Below are positions 1 to 12,800 of a DNA stretch of 64,000 nucleotides, piece after piece; position 1 is the first letter of the stretch, and every line of letters starts with the position of its first letter. The stretch lies in NCBI GenBank assembly GCA_032622095.1, contig CP136069.1:85272958-85336957 (forward strand), read 5' to 3'. Below the pieces are notes generated by a model that worked only from the letters and a program-made list of their open reading frames with translations, did not search any database and was not told the DNA's origin. Source of the DNA: Siphonodentalium dalli (lineage: Eukaryota > Mollusca > Scaphopoda > Gadilida > Siphonodentaliidae). A program made the translations under genes and the position numbers.

Positions 1-338
1 ATGAGCGTCGTGTCGTCCGCATATTGTGTTATTTTGTACTCTGAACCGCCGAGGAAAATCCCTTTAATTGTATTGTTTTGGCGTATCATCAGCCCCAAGA
101 CTTTTGCTCAGAGAAGGAAAATATACGGTGATATTGGGTCACCCTGGCGGCAGCCTCTCCCTAACATAAAGCTTTGAGAAATATGACCATTAATCAGAAT
201 AGATGAGCTGGCATTATCGTACAAAATTGATAGCCATTTCTTTATGGCATCTCCAAAATTAAAAAGGTCAAGACATTTTCTTATAAATGACCAGGAAACA
301 GATACACACATACAGTTAACCATACTATCAGTGTTCAC
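1..338 (-). mobile_element. Non-LTR retrotransposon (LINE) reverse transcriptase remnant, interrupted
   Basis: On the minus strand the translation shows reverse transcriptase landmarks: FGDAIKKWLSILYD near the upstream end, then the RGCRQGDPISPYIF motif, and at the extreme left edge QYADDTTL with the YADD catalytic box. This spacing and wording is typical of LINE reverse transcriptases. A TGA stop at 108-110 lies between the RQGDP motif and the YADD box in one and the same frame, and upstream of about 285 the frame no longer looks like RT, so the copy is dead and 5'-truncated or frame-shifted. It continues past the left edge. It lies antisense to, and in an intron of, the host gene. The LINE clade (L2, CR1, jockey or other) cannot be settled from this piece. 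Confidence 0.88.
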
Positions 339-736
339 ATAACTCTGCTTTGCATATTACCTTAAGGGGAGGAATTTATCACATCAATCACGTAAACACT
401 TTCATTGCCGAATGGATTCTTCCATTCAGTTATAAAAGTATGCATCGGAATAATCAATATATGATTCATTTGGGGGATGATTCGATCATACAAGAGTATT
501 CCTATTCAGCCATGTTCAGGGAATGTTCATTTAATAAGTTCAACATGCAACCTTGTTGAACTTTCAATATGAACATTCCCAAAGTGAACTTCTCGCCAAT
601 GAGGATTTAGTGACACGCTTCGGGAAGGGAACGCAATGATAATTTAAATACGAGTAAGACAATTGGCGAGTTCGAAAATGAGGAAGCCCAAATGAGAACA
701 CCTGTTGATAAACATTTATGATATTATTCTGTACAG
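339..736. other. Intron sequence, nothing recognised
   Basis: This is the 3' part of the intron before the first visible exon. Short open frames occur on both strands, but none shows a domain, codon pattern or splice context. The end carries a usable acceptor (gtacag) at 731-736. Confidence 0.6.
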
Positions 737-828
737 GGTACCTGCGTCGACGCGAATGACTGTCCATGCTTCTTTGGTGGACGTTACTATCAGACTGGAG
801 AAGTCCTCGTCCAAGGGTGCAAGGAAAT
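737..828 (+). CDS. Exon 1: end of TIL and start of E-prime module
   Basis: The exon encodes [18 protein letters not shown] followed by [12 protein letters not shown], the CxC...G....G pattern that links a TIL domain to the next VWD in von Willebrand factor, mucins and SCO-spondin. The acceptor is gtacag|GG and the donor is AT|gtaagc. It is read from phase 0 and ends after two bases of a codon completed by the first G of the next exon. A nearly identical pattern ([11 protein letters not shown]) returns at 19918 after the next D assembly, which shows that an earlier VWD-C8-TIL block lies to the left of the window. Confidence 0.85.
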
Positions 829-3800
829 GTAAGCTTTAGTAACTGTTGATTCGATAATTCTCTCACTACGTGGTGTTTATTACTTCCGGAGAATCCTAGA
901 ATACATTAAGGTGGTTTCGTTTAAGCTGAAGACGCGCTACATTATCAACCACGGCGAAACTGTAAGCCGCTCCCCTCTGTAACTACTCTGTAGAACACTT
1001 CTAGACAGCTGGTTCTATAATCCGTGTATACGGGCGACGGTATTTCATGAGAGATGGTACTATTCCATGTAGGCCGGCGTAGGTATTTTATGAGAGCTGT
1101 TACTATTCCATGCAGGCGGGCATCGGTACTTCATGAGAGCTGGTAATATTCCATGTAGGCGGGGCGTCGGTATTTCATGATAGCTGATACTTTTCCATAT
1201 TTAGACGGGGCGTCGGTTTTTCATGAGAGCTGGTACTATTCCGTGCAGGCGGGCATCGGTACTTCACGAGAGTTGGTAATATTCCATCTAGGCGGGGCGT
1301 CGGTATTTCATGATAGCTGATACTTTTCCATATATAGACGGGGCGTCGGTATTTCACGAGAGCTGGTACTATTCCATGTATACGGTGCGTCGGTATTTCA
1401 CGAGCTTGTACTATTCCATGTCGGCGCGAAGTTACGTCTTCAGAGAAATGACAAGTCCATGACAGTATATGATAGTCAGTACGCCAGTATTTGTATCCAC
1501 ACATGCAGGGTGGATTTGGTACAGGAGATTGGTTAAACAGGCACGTTAATAATACCTGATTTATATGTCGGAGGGACATGTTAAATGTGTGTATTACTTA
1601 TCTTTTCCACAGGCGTTGTGTAGACCACGCATGGCAGCTCATAAATACCTGGGATTGTCCAGGTACGTCTTTATGTTTTACACATTTCTATTTCCATAAG
1701 CATCCTGCGACTCATTCGAAGAGAATTGTCATTGTCAGGCCACCACGACGTGACTATACTCTTAAAAATCAAACGGTGTGGTATCAGACAATCACTTTCT
1801 TCACGTCTTCAGGTCTGACACAAACTAAATATAAAAGTTATATTTAATTTAGAGTATTTGGATACAATAGCTTTTTCTACACAGGGATCACTTTGTGGAA
1901 TAATTAGGTGAAATATATTGAACCTAACTGTAATTTGGCCACTTGGAATCACTTAATAAAACAGGAATTATTTGATCAAATTTTAGGTACTGAGGAATCT
2001 GACTTTGTATATTATTAATATTATGACCTTATGAGAACTTGTGCTGTGGCCTGGTCAGTCATGTTTTCGGCTACCATTAAGAACCACAGTGGAAATAAGC
2101 GAGCTTCGGTTTGCTTTCCTGTGCGCTCCTTGATGGAAATCGACGGCATGACTCGTCAGACCGAGCTTATTCATGTATATATTTCTCCTCTACTTCTCTA
2201 TCTATCTCTCTACCTCCATCTCTATATTTCAATGTCTTACTTATCTCCAGTTATCTTAGTATCCCTTAAGGATCATGACAGTCCTGTTGATGGAGGTCGG
2301 CGGGATATATAGCACGGGTTGATTATCATGTTTGTAGATATATACATTTTTTATATCTATACTATATGAATGTCACACTCTTTATTGCTCTTTTGTATAT
2401 GTGCTTATGCTCACCTGTCTGCTTGTTTTGCATCTATTAGCCATTAAAAATATATATCTATCAACTATTATAGTTAAATATGGCGGTGCCAAATGCTCTA
2501 TTTCAATTTTTGCGAAATGGGATCGCACATCCCGGTGCACAGCCACTATGCCTATTGCACTGTTAACAATTGTACAGTAAATGAACAATAATCGGATGAA
2601 ATTCGTTTGCAACATTTGGTGTCAGCTTATTTTATATTAATGACTCAAGTAAGCATTTCTAAATTACATTAACGGGCGACACGATCACTTCTTCCCAACA
2701 ATGTTTAGGTCAATTGAAGTATGTGCCACCATGAATGGTTAACTAATTAATTGATCGATTCAAATGTCTTATTTTGACAAAAAACAAGGATGGCATATTG
2801 AACTTCGAGCGACACTGATTTTGAAACATCATTTTGTGAAATAAGATTTTGAATTATGCCTCTTTTATCGAATTAACAGAAAGCAAATATCCACATTCAA
2901 TTAATATTTCTGAATATAACTATAATAGTTAAATTCTGAATGAATACATCTTTTCTGCAATTGGCCTACAGTATCATTGAAACGCAGGCTCAATTTATCA
3001 TGTGTTGTGTATTATATATATTGAATCAGTCTGAATCAATCCAGACCCAATTTAAATATATCGATTAGATAGAGATAAAGTCTGAATTTTATTTCGACTG
3101 TCTACACCAAGTTAAAAATCAAAATATCTTGAATTTCACCTATCATCATCTGTATAACTTGAACAATTATTAAAAGAATACAAAACAATGGATTTTAATA
3201 CTTTTGGGAGGTAGACAATAGTCTATTTGTTTGGATCCATTTAGTACCAAGAACTGCTAAACTAATTAATAATTTCACAAAATAATTCAATCACCAAATA
3301 GCTTATTATCTTGGCTCTATGAGAGGAAGCTTCATGTGTGTCATAATGTTGAGTTGAATTTGTGATTGCTTAAAATAACACGATACCCCAACATATAACA
3401 TAACACTGAAGAATAAAGCAGCCAGAAATAGTTCAACCCAATGAAAAATGTTGTCATGCAGGCTAGTCCACACAAGCCGGGAACAATTAACTGGGAATAG
3501 GCCACAATATTAGAGATACCTGGTCTGATGGAGATTTGGCTCTGGACAGATGACCTAAAACTCATATCAGTCCAAAGTTGTGTTGATCATTAGGCATGAC
3601 ATGACAATTCTCAAATATTGAAAATTATTTATGGGTGTAGTCTTTCCAAATTAAAATAATTAGGAAATTTATTGAATCAAGAAAAATTAACTCCTCTTAT
3701 CATCTTCAAATATATCATGAATATATGAACTGCAGTTTTGAAAATGATCTATCAGAGAAGTTCTTGGAATCGGAAAACAGAAATTTTGACATATTTTCAT

Positions 3801-6800
3801 GCCATAAAAGGATAGTCAAATGTTATAATTTCAAACTAGTTGATGATTCTTATTTAACCTCTTCGCTGCTATGACGTCCGTAACTATTACGGATGTAAAA
3901 GTGCACGCCGTGTGCTATATGGTCCGTAGGTACTACGGACCTACTTCAGCACACTAGAAGTAGGCCATTATACATAACTGGAAGTCAGAGATTGGTGCAT
4001 CGGAATAACTGTATCTCCAAGTTTCTAACAGTGTATGATGTTCCACGATTTTGAACGATAATAGCATTTCAACCGAGTCAGTTTTATAGTTCTTGTGGTA
4101 TTCCCGTTATAGTTTCCCATTGGAAAATGGCAATAACGTCAACAGCACAGCACACGACGTCATAACGTCATTTAGCAGTGAAGAGGTTAATGTGTCACAG
4201 TAATCACTTGTACCAATTTTTTTCAGAAAGAAATTTTAGATACATTTTAAGAAAATACATTTTGTAATATCAGGAAATTTTGGCAAAAAAGTGCGCCTGA
4301 ACCCTTAAATGCTATTATACATTGCAGCTGTCTGTTGGGCATCGGGCGACCCACACTACGAGACATTCGATGGAAAATCGTTCTCATTCCAAGGTTCTTG
4401 CGAATACACGCTCGTCAGAGAAACTACCGGACTCTTCGCTGTGGAGGTAGAAAACGTAGCTTGTGGAACGTCAGGGGTTACGTGTACAAAATCCGTTCAC
4501 ATTCAATCCGCTAGTGTCAACATACACCTGATCAGAGGGTACGATATCATGCTCAACAATCAGAATATCACCGACAACAAGTTCGAGACTGACAACTTGA
4601 TCATCTGGAAAAGTGGCATGGAGACAAGCATTTACCTGAAGGGATTCGGATTAACGCTTGATTGGGACGGAGGTCTGATTTAATTTTATTTAAAGCCACA
4701 TAATACAATTCGCTTTTGAATTTTCCTCAGTATCAAAATAGGTCGATACAAATCTGAACTAACTTTCTACGAGCATTATGTAACCCAGAAAGACGCATTG
4801 AAGTAATGATAAATACAACTATCAATACGGTGTTTGGGTCCCAAACACAAACCAGTCATTTGCATGACACGGAACAGAAAAGAGCGTCCTGTGGTGGTCT
4901 ATTCCTGGTATGGTAGCAATACAGAGCGTTTGTCTGAAATCTGGCGAAAAGTTGAATATGGCTGAAAAATGGCTGTGACTTTAGCAAAGTGTTTTTCAGA
5001 GCATATGAAGCCGGCACATCAAAAGTTCGTTTATTTGTAGATCTATCGTATCAGTCGAGTGCATCAAATTACGTAGAACAAAATTTGGAAGTTCGAATGA
5101 GCCATGTCCGTTTAAAATGTGTTGTATTTCTATTTTGATGCACTGATTGATTGTGCTACTTTATCACATTCTATAACTATTTTTCTAGCTATATTGGCAT
5201 TGACTTTTCCGGAATGATAAACCCTGAATCAATTTTAATAAATTTTCCTTTGGAGTTTCACGGTACACTGAGGTAATGAACGTGTAGAAATTCACTATCA
5301 TATTTGATAAAGATATGTTTTGTGTAGAAAAGTAGTAATTGTTTCTCATCCCGCACTACAGATTCGCAACAGCACATTATGTGTTTACATTAGCGACATA
5401 GGATACTTTCAGTTTCAGTTTCAGTCAAATAATTAAACGACTGCTATCCAACCGATTAAAACATTTTCTGCACAAAATAGCAATTCCATATAATGTGGTG
5501 GTTCAAAAAGATTGTGAATTTCTACACAAATAAGGATTCGATATAATTTGACTTTTAAGAGTAAAATGAATATACGTTCTTTATTTCAGTAAACCCAGTT
5601 TATTCTGCTTCCTTCCGAAAGTTATTTCAAGTGAATCCAGTTTCAGTTAATTTGTATACTTACACGGTGGTCACAGCCTTGTTCAGACCAGCATAACCAT
5701 CGAGGGTTAAGGCTTATATACATGTAATTAAACGATTGTGAATTCGGGCAACCGACAAACATTAGACGTCCAACAAATGTCGTTCGGCGAAACTTTTGCT
5801 GTTAATTGTATTTAATCCATATAATTCACTTTGAACAAAATTATGGTAATAAACGAATATGATAATATGGGGGGATTTGACAACAACCTTGTATTTGGTA
5901 GCGCTCATCTTCGGCTATCGTGTGACCAAGCGCGCTGTGTGATTGTGTTTGACTTGAACAAACAAAATGGTAATTATAATGAAAATGAGTTTATGGCATG
6001 AGTGTATTTTGCACTAATCCATGGCTCAAATTCATTCATTTGCTTGCATATATTCCGTGGAGAAGAAAAGGAGATGGTCCCATAAACGGCCGGATTTAGT
6101 GTACGGTACTCCTTTATTGTAATGTATTTCATGAAACAGTATGTTTACCTTTAGCCCGTTCACCGTTAGCATATATTTATTTTTGTCGCGCATCAAGTCA
6201 AACTGTTTGATAAGTGTGCCATACTCAATATTAATTCACATAAAATAAACGATTTAAGTGAGAGCAAGTGACTGCATATTCATCTTCAGGAACCAAGGTG
6301 AAAGTTATGCTAGGCAATGCATGGATAAGCAGAGTAGAGGGATTGTGTGGAAATTTCGATGGCTTAGATGGGAATGATTTCACTCTCACTAATGGCAGCA
6401 CAACTGCACTGACTGCCGTGGAATTCGGTAATTTCTGGAAAACGTCATCCACCTGTGCTAATTCGAACCCATCGACGGATCCAAACGATTTAGCTCAATG
6501 CGGGGTAAGTATGGTATTGGGAGACAAATGTTGCAAGCAAATTATTTATATCCTCGCCAGATCTTCAAATAATTACGTTGTTATAACAAATTGTTGCACA
6601 GCACTGGTGTGTACGCTGCTTCAAGAAGAAACATTTCAGCATCGCGCAACGCAGAGTTGAGTCCACTCAAATCATCGGCGATTCACCGCAAATCGCGGAC
6701 ACGGATTCGCCGCAAATCGCAGACATATAAGAGTCGCCGCGACAACGCTGCGATTATGGATGGAGAGGATTAATAGTTATAGCTGCTGTTTGTTTTCAGA

Positions 6801-9800
6801 ATCGCCAGTTTGCATCGTGGATCACAGCTTGTCCAGTCTGTTCTCCATAAAATCCGCACATTATCTGCTTATAATAGAACTTCGTTTACGTAGATAATCT
6901 GCTTAGAATCGCCTATTTTGAGTTAATAATGTGCTGAAAATGAGAGCGATTTAGTCACATTATCGATGCACAATGAGGCGATTCTAGGCAGATTATATAG
7001 CGGACAATGACACAAATATGCCAACTCAAGACTTTACAGGTGTACGCTCATTAACATGTGGTTTCTGCGGCCCCCAGCATAAAACGAAATAACGACCATG
7101 AGTCCATTATCTGCTTATTTCAGAATCAAATAATCACATTATGTAGGTCGATTATGTGCGTATTTGCGCGATGATATGTATGTTGCACCATTAATGCCAT
7201 ACTGGTTTTGTTTGATAAAAAATGTCGTTTCTATTTTTAAGAAAGTATTGTGGTCCTACCTGTTGGTTGGCAAACTGCATTTTGGACTTCAACTGTAATG
7301 TAGAATATACACGTGTGATTAACACTGAATGTCTCCAAATTATTGTCTCCAAAACATAATTTGTTCACAAGTTTAGTGTATAATTTATGCATGATATCTT
7401 GTTGGAAAATCGTGAGAGGGAACTAAAGTTTTCTGGATTCAAATAACTTAAATATTTTCATTTAGAAAGCCAACCATCCATAGATATTATATTTTGAGGA
7501 TTGTCATACCTTGTCTGTTGGTCAATGGATAATTGGGCGAAGAAGCATTCTAGGTCATGGTCCATCGCCAGATCCAGAGCTGACCGTGGTGTCTCTATAC
7601 TGTACATGGCCTATTCCATTCGATTGCTCATATGCACTGCTTGAGTGGACCAGACTGAATATACACATTTGTGTTCATTGGGCTGAGATATTTGTGGCTT
7701 TATCCTTCATTGTAATATATGTGGGAATGGTGCTATATCATATCATTAATTTTTTTACTCAACTTTATAACACAAATTAAGAAACCCCTCGCATAGAGCC
7801 AAGACAATACATTATGTGATATGTGTGTGTTGTGAAATAATTTATTATTCCAGCAGTTCTTGGTACATAAAGAGACAAAAAATGCAAAGGGACACACCAC
7901 CTCCAAACCTGCTCAAATAGTATTTTTTATAAAAAAATAAATTTAAACCTCTAAAATTTCACTAAGTTTGGTCAGAAACAATAAAACCATAATTATATCG
8001 CTTATATCACTGGGAGCTTATTTCCTTTAGTCCAAATGACAGTTTAATCAGTTTAAGCATATATATTTTAATTGAAAAAATGAACATAATTTTGCAAATA
8101 CTGGCTGACAGGTATTTGTTTACCACATACATTGTGTACATCAGAATTTCCTGGCCAGCATTTGGTGATAGTATGCTAGATCAACTTGGATGGTCAACTT
8201 CCATTCTAAATGGCAATTCTAATGTAGTGGAAAAATACAGAAACACACCAAAAGCTGATAGCTGCACATACTAGCACTAGTATAAGGTATATGCATAAAT
8301 TTTACAAAATATGTTTTACATATCCAGTGAGATATAATTTCCCCAGAAAACTATTACATGGACCGGACATGTGTGTTGGCTGTCATGCATCTCATGACAC
8401 TCTAAGGGTCAATTTATCCCCGTGTTTCTCAATGTTGACTGATCAGATTGCAACCATTTTGGGTATATAATCAATTATTTAATTATATTAATCAGTGGTG
8501 CCCTTTAAGTCATATAAATATATTTAAAATAATTAGTAGTGCCCTTTTGAGATATCCGAGGTGAACGGAACCTATCTAAAATGCTCCCCGGATCAAATTA
8601 TCCCTACATTATAATTTTCAGCTCCGATGGTGCACCCATTTGGTCGCATTTAAGTGGACAAACAAACGTACGAACAAACAAAATTGAGTTTTATTAGTAT
8701 AGATATATGAGACTTAGTAATTGACGTATATCATTTGTGTTAAATATTACATAACATGTGTAACACACATGCCTAACATTGTATATCATTTGTAAATCAT
8801 CTCCAATATTGGATTAATAAAATCACATGTCTGTATTGAGTACGAGGACTTAGTGGAATTATAAGACCAGATGAGTTTTCATTTTCTACAAACATCAGGC
8901 CGACAGCGACACCCTGCGAAAACACTGGGCCGACGAATCATGCAGCATCATTACAAAGGGGGCATTCAAACCGTGTAGCGACGTCATGTCATCGGAGGAT
9001 GTGGAGCGATATTACCAGCAGTGTGTCTTCGATGCTTGCAGGTAAACAAATAATTTATATCGGCTCAAGTACCTTCTATCGTTATTGGAGATTGATGCTT
9101 AATCTGATAAGTTCATATCCACATATACATGATACATGAAGTTATGCCGAAAATTTCCCGATGTTCTATTTTGAACTGCCCATAGTATAGGGGTACTGAT
9201 TGAGTAGTTTACGACATAGTTTCTGTAATGTATTCCAACTATTTCATAAAATAAATACTTAATTATGAAACAATATGTTTGTTGTATCGGCTTTCACATA
9301 GCGAGATACATGTATGTATCAATTAAATGTTACATCGCAAGCATACATGTAATGTGTATGATAAATACATGTAATGTGTATGATAAATACATGTAATGTG
9401 TATGATAAATACATGTAATGTGTATGATAAAGACATGTAATGTGTATGATAAATACATGTAATGTGTATGATAAATACATGTAATGTGTATGATAAATAC
9501 ATGTAATGTGTATGATAAATACATGTAATGTGTATGATAAATACATGTAATGTGTATGATAAATACATGTAATGTGTATGATAAATACATATTATCACAA
9601 CAGTGTGTTGATCCGTGTCGTAGTATAACGTCGAGTTGAGGTGGGCAGATTGCCGGATCAAACGGGCTGTGCACCTCAACGAGACGTGATGCGACGTTAC
9701 GGATAAACTCACTGATGTGATAAAAGGTTTAGTATATGACGCCCAGTTTACAATAATAATTATTTATTCTGATTTAATTACCGATTGTTTTCACTTTTAA

Positions 9801-12800
9801 TTTTCTTATTTTCAACGGATAAATAGTCCGTCGTCGTTAATCGGCACATCTCGGCAATTTCCGTAGGAGTGTGATCTGATTTGATCCGGGGAAATATCAC
9901 CCAGTGTGATCCGACGACTTGGATTAGATCGTCAAACATTGGTGGCATTTAGGGAAGAATATTCATAGTCATATAATAAATGTGTATACTATTTATGCAT
10001 TGTACATAGATATCCTGGTGTGCAATAACATTTTTAGCAGTTCAACGACGCAATAGTATTTGGTTTGCTATCCGTCTGTTTATATTATAGCATATATAGA
10101 TATATTTATATTAGCATATATAGATATATTTTACCTTACCTAGAAATGTCGCCTGCTGAATTGCCGAGAGCTGTGTCATATAGTATATAGCATTGTGCTA
10201 AAGTTAGCAAATTATTACCTGTATAATTATATCGTGCTAAAGTTGGTACAATACAATACCCAACCCTCATGCAAAAACAATGAATAGAGACCCCATCTCG
10301 AGAAAGTATATACGGAAATGTATACACCAATTAACTGAGGTAATTAAAACCTGATTATGAGTATTTTTTTATCACATATATGATGTCAACTTGCGAATTG
10401 GAAATACCGGTTGAATGCACCTTGTAGTATGGTTTAGGGTTTCTGTGAATTCTAAATAAAACTGAAATAGTCACGTTTCGGTTTATTGAACAATAGTTTG
10501 GAATATTAAAAAATAGTATTTTTACTTGGTTTTCTCCTGGATGGGGCTTTGAATAGTCAAGCAGTTTATGTTGGTGTCAACATGGTGGGATACAGTTACA
10601 GTTATGTAGTTAGACTCATATGTGAAACACTACGTCACTATCGCTCTGTGACGTGCCCTCCCATAAGACTATTGCAATCTTTAAGTAGATGACGCCATTT
10701 GCGTCATCGATCCAAATATAACGACGGATAGACTACAACTTCACTGGGATGCCCATCAAAATACAATACGTTGCCTCGTGTGTTCTGCGAAAATAGTTTA
10801 CATATTTAAAATATCTATTCATAAATACGAAGAAAGATATCAAAATAATATGTTATGATGATTTATTCCAGCCAGAGATCGGCAGAATCTTGGGTCTTTG
10901 AACGCAACACACAAATCACTTCAGCCAATCAGCTTGCACTGTTCTATTTTAGTACCGGTCAGAATTCTGACCGGAGATCCAAAATGGCGATAGTCCATAC
11001 CGGTCTATAATAACGACGTCCAAAGCAGAGCGATGGCAAGGTTTATAGTCCGGTGACCAGTGAATTATGTAGTATGCATGTTATACAAGTTAAACATATT
11101 CGGTGAAATATAATATATAGAGCATGTCTTGTTGACTATTTTGGTATATTGAGCACTGGGGTGGATATAGTTCACCAGGCTTCGAGTCGTGAACTATAAC
11201 CATTCTGGTTGGCACTTTACCCGCGTAGTTAACTCCAAGCCATGCTCTATTTAATAAATATACTAAATATAAATATTTTGCTTAGCGGATCTAGGCTATT
11301 ATGATTGGGATATTCGAACTTATACTTACTTGTACATATTTCTAGTCATGAATTAGTATCTGGATATGCTCACGAGCCAATGAATCATATGCTCCCATCC
11401 ACCAGTACATACATCCCAATTGTCTCTGCATGCAAACATTATAACATGGTTAACTATTAGAATTAAATCAATATGTTTATTTGATCCTCATTTAGAAAAC
11501 AATTAGGTATAGTTTATCGATAGCTATGAACTTATACAACTGTATAAGTTAACCACTTCAGTATGCTAACATGGCATTCGGAAATGAAACATTACGTTTA
11601 ACTGTCTAGCATACACGTAATTCTGAATTGTCTCTGTTGTTCAAAGGTGGATTATAACATTCGTTTGCTGGTTCGGTTATATCGCCATCACAGTAAAATC
11701 AATGATTTTTGGTGATCTATACGGCCGTCGGTTTTTAAATAAATACGTTTTCATGTGATATGATAGCCATGTTGATCAACATTGCGATCATTAACATTTC
11801 TTAAATGTATATTAAATATGAAAAGCTCTACCCACTGGAACCATAGCCGACTAACTAAACACGAGTCTTCTGAGTTCAATATATGTCAGCATTATGAGAA
11901 CGACCATTTCCTGAGCAAAAACGAAAACTGCCCACCACAATACCTGATCCGTGTTCGCAAAATAAGACGTACATTGACATCATTCTACCCATACCACATA
12001 CATATATGTTCTCCCACATTGCATGGGTTAGGGCATGTATTTAGCACACACGTTGATCATATATGGAGGCTCTAACAGTTGTGTCAGTTGGTTTGATATA
12101 TATGTAAACATGGCCTTTGTGATCAGATGAATGTGAACAAATGAAAAGTCATATTTTATATTCATTAGCACAACGATCTTCCAATGTTAAAATGCTCCTA
12201 CTTGGCAGTGAATAAAAATGTACGAGTTCAGCCAGATTGTGCACCCATGGTGCAGTAATATTAAGACCAGTACTTGATGCAGCAATTACACATAACATCA
12301 TATATGTACATCCCATAAATGGTTTGGATACACCATTCGGATATCTTCCTATTGTATCCATGCATCTATCACACGTTGTCATTGTACAATTTGAATTCCA
12401 TTACCATATAGGGTGGCAGGAAAACGGCTCATTTGGCCATGCCACTCCTGTAAAATATAATTATACTAGCAGGTGACCCGACTTCATCCGGGCTTTGACC
12501 TTGAATTGACCATTTTGAAGGTCAAGGTCAGGTCGGGGTAATCAAGAGAAATGATGGTACCCGTCCCGTGATGGTACCCGTCCCTGAAAGAGGTACGTTT
12601 GTGGGTACCCGTTTCAAGGTGAAGATCACCTCAGGCGGAAAAACTTACCCGATGAAAATCTGCTGCACCTAGGTGTAAAATTTCGTCGAAATCCGCCAGT
12701 TTTACCCGATTTGACCTTGAATTGATCGTTTTCAAGGTCAAGGTCAGGTCGGGGTCACAATTTAACCCGTCCAATGACACTTCCCGTGGGTAGCAAGTTT

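Larger units (their letters stand above)
1663..4327. other. Intron 2
   Basis: It holds a dispersed repeat at 3230-3620 and a TTAA-flanked MITE at 3854-4190. The remaining AT-rich sequence shows only short chance open frames. Confidence 0.65.
6505..8898. other. Intron 4
   Basis: It holds a MITE at 6854-7161, the partner of the 3230 repeat at 7480-7880, and near 8635-8705 a stretch with short acaaac/gtacg repeats and a ttttattagtatagat end resembling a retroposon 3' tail. Nothing coding is recognised. Confidence 0.6.

Noticed and set aside
4309-4327. ATG at 4309 as a start codon for the VWD segment
   Set aside because: It lies in the intron immediately upstream of a good acceptor; the VWD needs the E-prime exons before it, and their phase matches the acceptor.
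9345-9586. Possible CRISPR-like array
   Set aside because: Units are directly adjacent with no variable spacers, and the context is a eukaryotic intron.
9319-9712. Three overlapping minus-strand open frames rich in [10 protein letters not shown]
   Set aside because: They are translations of the 22-bp tandem array. Because 22 is not a multiple of three, all frames give the same rotating peptide.
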